A DNA stretch of 21,800 nt from Rs1 sp036960485 (lineage in GTDB: Bacteria; Pseudomonadota; Gammaproteobacteria; Pseudomonadales; Balneatricaceae): positions 1-21,800 of the forward strand of contig JBALXS010000082.1 of assembly GCA_036960485.1 (NCBI GenBank), given 5' to 3'. The notes beneath the pieces were generated by a model that had not been told where the DNA came from, did not search any database, and saw only the letters and a list, made by a program, of their open reading frames with translations. This document shows, piece by piece, positions 1 through 8,109 of the stretch (position 1 is the stretch's first letter; every line of letters starts with the position of its first letter). The translations under genes were made by a program, and so were the position numbers.

Positions 1-536
1 GTTGGCTCAAAACTGGTGATGCCGCGAAACAATTCGATCAACACCCGCATGCATAATGGTTAGAATACATCATTAGTGCATGAGTTTCGCGCAGCACTAT
101 GGGCCTTCTATACCTAATAGTCGCTGCTATGTAGCGACTACCGATGATGCGGCTGTTGAGATGGTCGTATCCATATTGCTAACAACAGCAAGACCCGTGA
201 TAGCTAAACCTTGGCTACTAAACCGCGACTACTAAGCAATGGCTTCTAACCAATGGATCTAAGCATTAACCCGTAGCTTTAATTAAACCGAGTTAAGCGC
301 TCCAACAGGAAAGTCAGTTTTTGTAAGGCTTATGCCATAATTAAATATTGTAGAGGCATTTTTTTCAGTAAATTTGGTGACTACTTAGCACAGAGCTTAA
401 CTATTTTTCAGCCTATCTTTAAACGCTTCAAAATCAGCAGATACCAATGAGATTGATTCAGGTATACTGCTCTATCACGTGCTGTATTTAATAAAAATTC
501 TTAAAAATCACTATCGTAAAGGTAAATAATTCACAG
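1..536. other. Left-edge non-coding stretch
   Basis: I see no convincing complete gene here. At the very edge two short open frames compete. A plus-strand frame ends in TAA at 54-56 and would be the last 17 codons of a gene entering from the left. A minus-strand frame begins with ATG at 50-48 and would be the first codons of a gene leaving to the left. Neither has decisive support. A perfect 8-bp hairpin lies at 118-140 (TAGTCGCT, 7-base loop, AGCGACTA) without a following T-run. From about 200 to 300 the sequence is AT-rich and simple. A -10-like TATACT at 463-468 could belong to a promoter for the gene starting at 537, but I see no good -35 partner. Confidence 0.5.
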
Positions 537-1352
537 ATGGATGTTAACAATTTCGTACCGCATAAATTGCCGATTCAAAGTACAGAGAAACCCGCCAATA
601 AACTAACCATTGGTTTGATTGGCTATGGCAGTTTTGGGGCTTTTTTACATCAATTAGCACAGCGCTTTGTTGCAGACGCACAAGTCAAAGTTTTTTCTGA
701 TCAGCACACCCTTGATAATCAAACGTTCTTTGCATTAGATGAAGTAATCAATTGCGATCTAGTAGTGCTCGCTGTACCTATTCGCGCCTATCGTGATGTA
801 TTGACCGCTATCATCCCTAAAATGCGCGCGCAAAGTGTCTTGGTCGATGTGGCAACAGTCAAAGATCACACTATGCAGGTAATTAAAAGCTTATCGCCTG
901 CATGTGCCTATATCTCCTTACACCCAATGTTTGGCCCAGAGAGTTACCGCAAGCGTGGTGGCGATCTATCCGACTTATGTGTGGTGATGACCGGCCATAC
1001 TTTAAGCCAGCCACAGTATTCGCTATTTAGTCACTTTATCGAACATACCGGATTACGCTTAGTCGAAAAAACTGCGCAAGAGCATGATCAAGAATTAGCT
1101 GAAACGCTATTTTTAACGCATTTTATTGGCCAAATCATCTCCAAAGGCAACTTCAAACGCACTGAGATAGATACCTTATCTTTTGCCTATTTAATGGATT
1201 CAGTCGATTCTGTTAAACATGACGATCAGCTATTTAAAGATGTTTGCCGTTTTAACCCTTACTGCTTAGAAGTGATGCAAAGGTTTGATGAAAGTGATCG
1301 ATTTGTGCGTAACACTATGTTGGAATTAGAAGGTACTGATGCGGTTAAATAA
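537..1352 (+). CDS. tyrA: Stand-alone prephenate/arogenate dehydrogenase family protein
   Basis: 271 residues. This enzyme family oxidatively decarboxylates prephenate (or arogenate) with NAD(P)+ on the way to tyrosine, in the cytoplasm. An N-terminal Rossmann fold begins near residue 24, with the nucleotide loop GYGSFG at about 29-34. It is followed by a second strand (LVVLAVPI) and the family hallmark HPMFGPES near residues 128-135. There is no fused chorismate mutase, unlike E. coli TyrA. The overall look is closer to the short plant-like arogenate dehydrogenases. The ATG is preceded by AAAGG about 14 bases upstream, which is a long spacing. The gene stands alone, runs away from the neighbouring operon and ends in a strong hairpin. 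Prephenate versus arogenate preference cannot be read from the sequence. It has no obvious link to the polyamine genes. Confidence 0.8.
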   Translation: MDVNNFVPHKLPIQSTEKPANKLTIGLIGYGSFGAFLHQLAQRFVADAQVKVFSDQHTLDNQTFFALDEVINCDLVVLAVPIRAYRDVLTAIIPKMRAQSVLVDVATVKDHTMQVIKSLSPACAYISLHPMFGPESYRKRGGDLSDLCVVMTGHTLSQPQYSLFSHFIEHTGLRLVEKTAQEHDQELAETLFLTHFIGQIISKGNFKRTEIDTLSFAYLMDSVDSVKHDDQLFKDVCRFNPYCLEVMQRFDESDRFVRNTMLELEGTDAVK

Positions 1353-1362
1353 GCATAACAAA

Positions 1363-1391
1363 GCTATCTTTTGATTTTCCCAAAAGATAGC
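1363..1391. terminator. Perfect 11-bp hairpin between convergent genes
   Basis: GCTATCTTTTG and CAAAAGATAGC form a perfect 11-bp stem around a 7-base loop, just after the tyrA stop. Because tyrA and the aldehyde dehydrogenase gene converge here, it probably acts in both directions. The T-rich tail is better on the minus strand than on the plus strand, so intrinsic termination is plausible but not textbook. Confidence 0.6.
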
Positions 1392-1410
1392 ACTCACTTA
1401 AAAAGCTAAT

Positions 1411-1446
1411 TTCCTCTTAGAAAAAAGCTTCCTTTTAGAAAAAAAG
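1411..1446. repeat. Two tandem imperfect 18-bp repeats
   Basis: Two adjacent 18-base units, 1411-1428 and 1429-1446, each read TTCC-(C/T)-TTTAGAAAAAA with small differences. They lie just downstream of the aldehyde dehydrogenase stop. They could be slippage-derived filler, and no function is evident. Confidence 0.55.
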
Positions 1447-1474
1447 TCGCGCCAAATGTCTTTTACAACAATCT

Positions 1475-2917
1475 CTACCCTGAAATAACCGCTTTAGTTT
1501 CAATATATTCATGCATACCTTGCTCGCCCCACTCGCGCCCATTTCCCGATTGTTTATAACCACCAAACGGTGCATGCAAAGAAAAATATGCCCCTTGGAT
1601 GTAACATTGCCCCGCTCTTAGATGCTTGGCAATTTGTAGCGCGCTGGCTTTATCTTTTGCGTAAACACCCGATGATAAACCGTAGTCAGAATCATTGGCG
1701 ATATCAATTGCCTGCTCAATAGTTTGATAAGTCATGATACATAGTACAGGGCCAAATATTTCTTCGCGGGCGATGCGCATATCGTTAGTGACATCTGCAA
1801 AAATAGTTGGCTGTATGTAAGTACCTTTAGTTAAGTCAACAGGTTGCCTGCCACCAGTAACGAGCAATGCACCTTCTTGTAAACCTAAATCGATATAACT
1901 TAATACTGTCTCTAACTGACGCTGTGATGCTATCGGGCCCATGGTTGTTTGTGGGCTTAACGGATCTCCCACTACTTGCTCTAATGCATACTGCTCAGCC
2001 AAAATGAGCGTGCGCGCATATAAGTTTTGCGGAATCAACAAACGAGTTAACGCGTTGCAAGTTTGACCAGTATTGGCCATCACATCTTCTACCGCATAGC
2101 GAACAGCTGCTGCTAAATCGGCATCTTGGGTAATGATTAGCGCAGATTTTCCGCCAAGTTCTTGGCATACCCGCTTTACACTGGGCGCAGCGTTTTTAGC
2201 CACATCAATGCCCGCCGCAGTAGAACCCGTAAATGAAACCATATCGACTAAAGAGTGGCTGCTAAGTAGCGGGCCAATACTTTTACCAGTCCCTGTTACC
2301 AAATTAAACACACCAGCAGGGAAACCAATTTTGTGTAATATTTCAGCCAGAATAAAATCTTGCAGCGGCGTTTGCTCAGCGGGCTTAGTGACAATAGTGC
2401 ACCCTGCTGCAAGGGCTGGTGCTAGCTTGCCACAGAGTTGATGTAGAGGATAATTCCAAGGGTTAATAAACGCGCAAACCCCCACCGCTTCCTTGAAAAT
2501 ACTGACATTATCTTGCTCTTCTACCGTTTCCATGGTGTGCGCAAGCTTTGCGTAGTAGCGCATTGCATCAATCGCTGCATCCACATGAAACGCACCTGCC
2601 AGATGCTGTGGACAACCCATAGCAACAGTATGGGCCAGCACTAAATCATCGTATCGAACCAGCATTTCATCGGCTATTTTTTCTAGCCACGCAGCACGGC
2701 TCACCGCTGTTGTTGTTGACCAGCTTTTGAAAGCGCCTTTAGCAGCCACTACCGCCGCTTCAACATCCTGCGCATTCGCATCGGGAAAACTGGCAAAAAT
2801 CTCTTGTGTCGCAGGGTTAACAGCTTCTAATCTTCGCTCACTGTGCGCCGTTTGCCATTGCCCATCAATGTATAGATGAGCAAGGTGAGTAGTGGATAAT
2901 TGCATAGAATCTCGCAA
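1475..2917 (-). CDS. NAD(P)-dependent aldehyde dehydrogenase
   Basis: 480 residues, the usual length for the family. It oxidises an aldehyde to a carboxylate in the cytoplasm. Visible landmarks are PWNYP with the catalytic-site Asn155, VTKPAEQTP (cofactor ribose region, about 176-184), SFTGST (228-233), the general base Glu253 in QELGGK, the nucleophile Cys287 in GQTCNALTR, and EEIFGPV near 385. The GQTCNA context is unlike E. coli PuuC, so this is probably not a PuuC orthologue and the substrate is open. A semialdehyde from amine catabolism is a reasonable guess from context. I prefer the TTG start at 2917 because AAAGGA sits 8 bases before it. The ATG four codons later (2905) would have no well-spaced Shine-Dalgarno site. 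It lies about 120 bases downstream of the reductase gene on the same strand and is likely co-transcribed with it. Confidence 0.9.
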   Translation of the reverse strand: MRDSMQLSTTHLAHLYIDGQWQTAHSERRLEAVNPATQEIFASFPDANAQDVEAAVVAAKGAFKSWSTTTAVSRAAWLEKIADEMLVRYDDLVLAHTVAMGCPQHLAGAFHVDAAIDAMRYYAKLAHTMETVEEQDNVSIFKEAVGVCAFINPWNYPLHQLCGKLAPALAAGCTIVTKPAEQTPLQDFILAEILHKIGFPAGVFNLVTGTGKSIGPLLSSHSLVDMVSFTGSTAAGIDVAKNAAPSVKRVCQELGGKSALIITQDADLAAAVRYAVEDVMANTGQTCNALTRLLIPQNLYARTLILAEQYALEQVVGDPLSPQTTMGPIASQRQLETVLSYIDLGLQEGALLVTGGRQPVDLTKGTYIQPTIFADVTNDMRIAREEIFGPVLCIMTYQTIEQAIDIANDSDYGLSSGVYAKDKASALQIAKHLRAGQCYIQGAYFSLHAPFGGYKQSGNGREWGEQGMHEYIETKAVISG

Positions 2918-2965
2918 GTGAATTTCCTTTATGTGAACGGTTAATTGAATCTATATCGAATGTCT

Positions 2966-3000
2966 CGCAGCTCGTAGCTCGTAGCTCGTAGCTCGTAGCT
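2966..3000. repeat. Five-unit heptamer tandem repeat
   Basis: Read on the minus strand this is AGCTACG four times followed by one variant AGCTGCG: 35 bases in exact 7-base register. It lies in the spacer between the reductase gene and the aldehyde dehydrogenase gene, upstream of the latter's Shine-Dalgarno site. A short degenerate relative may occur near 6610-6630. The copy number is likely to vary between strains. Confidence 0.85.
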
Positions 3001-3038
3001 TTTAACATTTAGCTTGTTCTTTCTAGCTTCTACCTTCT

Positions 3039-3998
3039 CTAGTTTAAACCTTTAGGAATAACCTCATAGCCGCGCTCTTCAGGCTCATCATCAACCATTT
3101 GCGCGGGAAAACCATCAGCTAGCACTTGTACATCACACGCATCTTCCAAGCGCCTGATGATATTTGGTGACCACTCCCTAGCACCGTAACGTGCTTGCCC
3201 ATCTTTAAAAATATCGAGGATCAAGGGAGAGAGCTCTAATGGAACGGCTAAGTCTTTAGCCAGTGAATCAAAAAGGCCCACATCTTTAATCACCAGATCC
3301 ATGGTGAAACTGATATCGCGGCTACCGTTGAGGATAACTTGTGACTCGGTTTCATGCACAAATGAATTTCCAGAGGAAATGCGAATCGCTTCATAAGTAG
3401 TATTTAAATCCATACCTGCTTTCTTCGCGACGGTTAATGCTTCAGCAAGTGAGCAGAGATTAGCAGTAGCTAAATAGTTAGTTAGCACTTTAAGCACAGA
3501 GGCAGAACCCAGCGCACCTGTGTGTAAAACACGTCTGCCCAGAGTTGTTAGCAAAGGCAATACTTGATCGAAAACGGCGCGTTCACCGCCTGCAAAAATA
3601 GCGATATTACCGGTATCTGCACGATGACAACCACCAGATACAGGTGTTTCTAGAGCCGAGGCTCCAGTGCTTTCAACCAGCTTAGCTAGGCGTTTTATTT
3701 CCGATTCATCAGTGGTGCTCATCTCTAACCAAATTTTTCCTGTGCTCATTCCAGCAATCACACCATCTTCACCTTGCATAACTTGGGCACAAATACTCGG
3801 AGATGGCAGGCAAGTGAAAACTAAATCAACGCTTTCAGCCAGCGCTTTGGGTGTATCAGCCCACGCTGCGCCTTTATCTAAAAACGGCTGTGCAACATTC
3901 TTATCTAAATCTAGCACTGTTAAATCATAGCCATTTCGCAGTAAGCTTCCCGCTAATTTTGCGCCAACATTACCCAAACCAATAAAACCTATTTTCAT
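3039..3998 (-). CDS. Beta-hydroxyacid dehydrogenase (3-hydroxyisobutyrate dehydrogenase family)
   Basis: 319 residues from the ATG at 3998. The family catalyses NAD(P)-linked interconversion of a beta- or gamma-hydroxyacid and its semialdehyde or keto acid. The protein opens directly with a Rossmann fold, GLGNVG at residues 7-12. It has the substrate loop PVSGG (119-123) and the expected catalytic Lys170 with Asn174 in KVLTNYL. The C-terminus runs about 25 residues beyond the usual 290-300 and is acidic then basic. The frame is open further upstream to a GTG at 4037, but the family N-terminus fits the ATG at 3998. Members of this family include succinic-semialdehyde/glyoxylate reductases, 3-hydroxyisobutyrate and serine dehydrogenases. 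Its partner aldehyde dehydrogenase and the amine-catabolic setting make a semialdehyde substrate attractive, which is inference. It is divergent from the lysR gene, its probable regulator. Confidence 0.85.
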   Translation of the reverse strand: MKIGFIGLGNVGAKLAGSLLRNGYDLTVLDLDKNVAQPFLDKGAAWADTPKALAESVDLVFTCLPSPSICAQVMQGEDGVIAGMSTGKIWLEMSTTDESEIKRLAKLVESTGASALETPVSGGCHRADTGNIAIFAGGERAVFDQVLPLLTTLGRRVLHTGALGSASVLKVLTNYLATANLCSLAEALTVAKKAGMDLNTTYEAIRISSGNSFVHETESQVILNGSRDISFTMDLVIKDVGLFDSLAKDLAVPLELSPLILDIFKDGQARYGAREWSPNIIRRLEDACDVQVLADGFPAQMVDDEPEERGYEVIPKGLN

Positions 3999-4092
3999 AG
4001 CAAAATACTCATCGTTGAAATTAACTGCATTACGCACCTAAGGTGTTGATGCTTTGGCTAAAAGATTAAGGATTGGCTAGCCTAAAAACAAT

Positions 4093-4126
4093 TCAATTTT
4101 TTTTGATGATCGGTAAAAAAAATTGA
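4093..4126. promoter_or_regulatory. 34-bp dyad in the lysR/reductase divergent promoter
   Basis: Two perfect 12-base arms, TCAATTTTTTTT (4093-4104) and AAAAAAAATTGA (4115-4126), flank a 10-base centre. The dyad is midway between the divergent reductase and lysR genes, where LysR-family regulators normally bind, and it contains T-N11-A arrangements. A recognition site for the adjacent LysR protein is the leading reading. A simple A/T-tract curvature element is the alternative. Confidence 0.55.
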
Positions 4127-4185
4127 TTTCTATTTAGCAATTAAAAGAGTATTTTTGCACAACCAATCTATTAATAATGGTATTT

Positions 4186-4263
4186 TTTAATAACGATACC
4201 TTATAATTATGTTTAATAACTGTGTCTAATAATTATGTTTAATAACAGTGCCTAATAATCATG
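4186..4263. repeat. Three tandem 26-bp repeats ending on the lysR start codon
   Basis: Three contiguous 26-base units (4186-4211, 4212-4237, 4238-4263) each start TTTAATAAC and end in AATTATG or AATCATG. The last unit supplies the ATG of the lysR gene. The first unit contains a perfect -10 hexamer TATAAT at 4202-4207. The period is close to two and a half DNA turns. The unit length is not a multiple of three, so the upstream ATGs are out of frame with lysR. Confidence 0.8.
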
Positions 4264-5202
4264 TCTAATGAGCATTCAAATAAGATTAACTTATATTCTC
4301 TGCCGCCTTTAAAAGCACTTAAAGGCTTTGAGGCCGCGGCGCGTTTGCTAAGTATTCGCGGCGCCGCCCAAGAGCTCAACCTGACCCATCCTGCGGTGAC
4401 TCACCAAATACAAATATTGGAAAGCAGCCTCAACGTAAAACTCTTTAGCAAACAAGGCAGAAATATAGTACTCACCGCTGACGGGGAAACGTTTTACCCT
4501 TACGTACGCGAAGCCATGGAAACACTGATTAGTGGCACGCAGGCAATGAGTAAAGCGGTGATGTCCAGGCCGTTACGCATTCAAGTATATGTCACTACCT
4601 CGATACGCTGGTTAGCGCCGCGTTTGGCAGATTTCCGAGCTAAATTTCCTGAAATCAACCTACAATTAATGACTTGCAATGTGGGTTGGGAATTCGATGC
4701 AGATAACGCCGATATCGGTTTGATTTTTAACAACCAGCCACTAAAGCCACAGTTCCATTGGTGTAAACTATTCGACTCGCAATTATTTCCTGTTTGCAGC
4801 CCTAGTTTAATCAAAGATAAGCAACAATTAAACGCGGCTGATTTACTTAATTATCCCCTCATTACCGTCTATACCGAAGGTTGGAGTTGGCAGCAGTGGT
4901 TCGAAAAATTTTGTAATCCAGCCGATATAGAACAGCAACTAAACGCGAATAAATCGATCGTGATCGACACTTTAGCGGTTGCTCTTGAAATGGCCATAAA
5001 AGGCGAGGGAATTGCCTTAGTAAATGGCCCTTCAGCGGATGATGACTTGCACACTGGGCGTTTAATTAAGCCTGTGGATAATGTGGTATCGGGGTTAGGG
5101 GAATGGGGAGTTATTTGTCGTAACGACATTAAAGATGACCAGCGAGTGGTGCTTTTTATTGAATGGCTAAAAGCAGAAGCAGCTAAACGAAACCAGTACT
5201 AA
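4261..5202 (+). CDS. LysR-family transcriptional regulator (GcvA-like)
   Basis: 313 residues, standard for LysR proteins. The N-terminal winged helix-turn-helix spans about residues 14-75 (LKALKGFEAAARLLS, then AVTHQIQILE), followed by the substrate-binding domain. The LPPLKALKGFEAAAR opening is typical of the GcvA/AmpR-like branch. It is transcribed divergently from the beta-hydroxyacid dehydrogenase gene and converges with the FAD oxidase gene. By the usual LysR arrangement it should control the reductase and aldehyde dehydrogenase pair and possibly itself. No Shine-Dalgarno sequence is visible before the ATG, because the third 26-bp repeat occupies that position. Translation may therefore be weak or rely on an unstructured AT-rich leader. 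The ligand is unknown; a polyamine-derived acid or semialdehyde would fit. Confidence 0.88.
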   Translation: MSNEHSNKINLYSLPPLKALKGFEAAARLLSIRGAAQELNLTHPAVTHQIQILESSLNVKLFSKQGRNIVLTADGETFYPYVREAMETLISGTQAMSKAVMSRPLRIQVYVTTSIRWLAPRLADFRAKFPEINLQLMTCNVGWEFDADNADIGLIFNNQPLKPQFHWCKLFDSQLFPVCSPSLIKDKQQLNAADLLNYPLITVYTEGWSWQQWFEKFCNPADIEQQLNANKSIVIDTLAVALEMAIKGEGIALVNGPSADDDLHTGRLIKPVDNVVSGLGEWGVICRNDIKDDQRVVLFIEWLKAEAAKRNQY

Positions 5203-5267
5203 TGATCACACTCTCGCTGCTTATCTCACCCCTTAAACATCTACAACCTTCACTACTACCTCCACAG

Positions 5268-6581
5268 TTATAACTTATCTCTTATTGAGTAGTAGCTCAT
5301 CGCCAGCACTAACCCCGGCCACCTTAATAATGTACCACCAGGAAAGCTTGGAGTTTTCACATTTTCCATCACCTCAAAACGAGCCAGTGTGCCCTGTACC
5401 ACTTCCGCCATTAGTTTACCGCCTAAAGTAGCCATACCAATACCATGGCCTGAGTAACCCACTGCACAAAAAACATTAGGAGCGAGCTTATCGAAATAAG
5501 GCATACGATTAACGGTAATACCCAGCGTCCCACCCCAAGCGTAATCTAACTTCACGTCTTTTAACTGTGGATAAATTTCAAGCATAGGTTTAGTGACGAA
5601 CTGTTTGATATCTTGCGGGAATTTAAATCGATAGCTTTCACCACCGCCAAATAGCATGCGCCTGTCAGCGCTTAATCGAAAATAGTTAATCACAAATTTC
5701 GAATCTGCAACCGCTACATTATCACGAATCAGATCGCGTGCTTGCACTTCACTTAATGGCTCGGTGGCCGCTATATAATTGTTGATGGGCATTATTTTAT
5801 TGGCTACTTTTTTATCTAAATCATCTAAATAGCCGTTACAAGCGAGCAATACAAAATGCGCTTTTACCTGCCCGTTTTGTAATGTGACAAGCGCTGGGTC
5901 AGTTTTAGTGTAGTTCTGTACTTCTGATTGTTCATAAATTGTCACACCCGCTGCAATAGCAGCTTTCGCCAGACCTAAAGCGTAGTTAAGTGGATGCAAA
6001 TGCGCAGATTGAATATCTAAACTACCCCCATAGTAAGCATCTGACCCCACCATCTGTCTCATTTCATCACGCTCGATAAAACGTACATCTTGATACTGAT
6101 AATCGCGTTGTAATTTTTCGACATATTGGCGGGTTTCAGCTACATATTTGGCCTTGTGATCAGCATGCAAAATGCCTGGCGTTAAATCACATTCAATATT
6201 GTACTCAGTTATTAACGCCTTACATAAGTTAACGGACTCTAAACCTAAGTCCCATAATTTACGCGCATCTTCCCTACCAACCATATCTTCTAGTGCATCT
6301 TGCTCGACACGCTGACCAGTTCCTAACTGGCCACCGTTGCGCCCAGAAGCACCCCAACCTACACGATGCGCTTCTAATACAATAACTTTAAAGCCTGATT
6401 TAGCCAGATGTAATGCCGCAGATAAGCCACTAAAGCCTGCGCCAATAATGCATACATCCGCCTTTTCTTCACCCGCTTGCTGGTCTAAGTTTAATTTTAC
6501 ATTTGCAGTAGCTGCATAATAAGAATCAGGATACTGCCCTAATTTATCATTATCATGTAAAAAGCGGCCAGAAAAAGTCAT
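5268..6581 (-). CDS. puuB: FAD-dependent gamma-glutamylpolyamine oxidase (PuuB/PauB type)
   Basis: 437 residues, DAO/PuuB family. The family oxidises gamma-glutamylputrescine (or another glutamylated amine) to the aminoaldehyde with release of ammonia and hydrogen peroxide. The FAD Rossmann motif GAGFSG lies at 47-52, with the ribose-binding Glu70 at the end of the second strand. The GWGASGRNGGQ block at about 75-85 is characteristic of PuuB-like enzymes. A C-terminal FAD contact GYSGHGIGMA lies near 381-390. The start has AGGA 8 bases upstream. It is the last gene of the minus-strand operon, 64 bases after the aminotransferase gene. The true substrate among putrescine, cadaverine, spermidine and their glutamyl forms cannot be fixed from the sequence. 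Confidence 0.85.
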   Translation of the reverse strand: MTFSGRFLHDNDKLGQYPDSYYAATANVKLNLDQQAGEEKADVCIIGAGFSGLSAALHLAKSGFKVIVLEAHRVGWGASGRNGGQLGTGQRVEQDALEDMVGREDARKLWDLGLESVNLCKALITEYNIECDLTPGILHADHKAKYVAETRQYVEKLQRDYQYQDVRFIERDEMRQMVGSDAYYGGSLDIQSAHLHPLNYALGLAKAAIAAGVTIYEQSEVQNYTKTDPALVTLQNGQVKAHFVLLACNGYLDDLDKKVANKIMPINNYIAATEPLSEVQARDLIRDNVAVADSKFVINYFRLSADRRMLFGGGESYRFKFPQDIKQFVTKPMLEIYPQLKDVKLDYAWGGTLGITVNRMPYFDKLAPNVFCAVGYSGHGIGMATLGGKLMAEVVQGTLARFEVMENVKTPSFPGGTLLRWPGLVLAMSYYSIRDKL

Positions 6582-6645
6582 ATTTAAATCCTATGCAGGG
6601 GATGATATTGCGAGACACGAGTGGCGAGCTTTAACCCACAGTTTC

Positions 6646-8022
6646 TTAACAATAACCTTTCGCTTTTGCTTCTATTAATGTCAGATCTAAGCAGCGCGTA
6701 GCTTTTTCGATTAACTCATCGACTTCTGCATAGCTAATGGTTAAAGGAGGCGAAATAATCATGCTATCTCCTACATGGCGCATTACTAAGTTATTATCAA
6801 AGCAATGCTCCCTGCACATTAAACCAATAGTCCCTTCTTTTGAGCTAAACCCGGCACGGGTTGCTTTGTCAGCAGTCAGTTCTATCGCTCCCATTAAACC
6901 AATCATGCGCGCTTCACCTACTAATGGGTGTTCAGCTAACTTTGCCCAACGCTCTTGCATATAAGGACCAATATCGTCGCGCACTCTTTCTACTAATCCT
7001 TCACGCTCGATGATAGCTAAGTTAGCAAGTGCTGCCGCACAAGCGGCGGGATGCCCTGAATAGGTAAAGCCGTGGTTGAACTCACCACCATCATCGATCA
7101 AAACCTTGGCGACTCTATCACTAATCATCACGCCGCCAATCGGTAAATAGCCTGAGCTCAAGCCTTTAGCAATTGGCATGAAATCCGCTTTGATGCCCAA
7201 CGTATCGCAACCGAACCAATTACCGGTGCGCCCGAAACCGCAGATCACTTCATCGGCAATTAGTAATATATTGTATTTTTCGCAAATTCTCTGAATTTCT
7301 GGCCAGTAGCTAGCTGGTGGAATAATAACGCCACCAGCCCCTTGAATAGGCTCGCCAATAAAAGCGGCTACGCGATCTGCGCCTAAACGCAGGATTTCTG
7401 TTTCTAATGCTTGTGCACGTTCTAAGCCGAAAACTTGAGGATCGGTATCGCCGCCCTCCCCATACCAATATGGCTGGTCGATATGAGTAATATTGGCAAT
7501 TGGTAAATCGCCTTGTTCGTGCATGCCTTTCATTCCTCCCAAGCTGGCGCCTGCAACGGTAGATCCGTGGTAAGCATTTTTACGCGAAATCACCACTTTT
7601 CTGCTCGGTTGCCCTAAGCTCGCCCAATAATGGCGCACCATTCGCAAAATAGTATCGTTGGCATCAGAGCCGGTGCAAGTGAAAAAAGTGTGATTAATAT
7701 GCGCTGGTGCTAGCTGCGCCAATTTTTTCGAAAGAGCAATTGCAGGAGGATGAGAGGTTTGGAAAAACATATTATAATACGGCAAATCACGCATTTGTTG
7801 CGCGGCGGCATCCGCTATTTCATCGCGTCCGTAACCTACGTTTACACACCACAACCCGGCCATCCCATCAAGAATTTTATTACCTTGGGAATCCCAAATA
7901 TAACAACCATCGGCTTTTGTAATGATACGAGCGCCTTTTTCAGCCAGTTCTTTGTTATCTGTAAAAGGTTGAATGTGATGATCGGTGTTGGTTTGCTGAA
8001 GTTGCTCGGTATTAAATGTCAT
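6646..8022 (-). CDS. spuC: PLP-dependent putrescine:pyruvate-type aminotransferase
   Basis: 458 residues, class III aminotransferase. The family moves the terminal amino group of putrescine, cadaverine or a related omega-amine to pyruvate, yielding an aminoaldehyde. Visible features are CTGSDAND (phosphate-binding region), the AYHGSTV motif, IADEVICGFGRTG with the PLP-contacting Asp near 257, and the Schiff-base Lys near 286 in MPIAKGLSSGYLPIGG. I start at the ATG at 8022 because TAGGAG lies 7 bases before it. An in-frame ATG at 8046 lacks such a site. It sits between the glutamine-synthetase-like gene and the FAD oxidase gene. It could act directly on diamines or on GABA, standing in for PuuE, which is not seen here. 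The close resemblance to SpuC favours the diamine role. Confidence 0.88.
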   Translation of the reverse strand: MTFNTEQLQQTNTDHHIQPFTDNKELAEKGARIITKADGCYIWDSQGNKILDGMAGLWCVNVGYGRDEIADAAAQQMRDLPYYNMFFQTSHPPAIALSKKLAQLAPAHINHTFFTCTGSDANDTILRMVRHYWASLGQPSRKVVISRKNAYHGSTVAGASLGGMKGMHEQGDLPIANITHIDQPYWYGEGGDTDPQVFGLERAQALETEILRLGADRVAAFIGEPIQGAGGVIIPPASYWPEIQRICEKYNILLIADEVICGFGRTGNWFGCDTLGIKADFMPIAKGLSSGYLPIGGVMISDRVAKVLIDDGGEFNHGFTYSGHPAACAAALANLAIIEREGLVERVRDDIGPYMQERWAKLAEHPLVGEARMIGLMGAIELTADKATRAGFSSKEGTIGLMCREHCFDNNLVMRHVGDSMIISPPLTISYAEVDELIEKATRCLDLTLIEAKAKGYC

Positions 8023-8109
8023 GGTGTTTCTCCTACACTTAGTCATACACTAAAGAATGCAGACATTGCGTTATTTTTATAAGCGGTGGTTAAAATTCAA
8101 TAACTGTGA

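Noticed and set aside
1..56. Partial gene at the left edge, on either strand
   Set aside because: Both a plus-strand end (TAA at 54-56) and a minus-strand start (ATG at 50-48) can be read in the same 50 bases, with no evidence to choose between them.
7707..8082. Two frames antisense to the aminotransferase start
   Set aside because: They mirror a strongly supported coding gene in other frames and have no independent start signals or domains.
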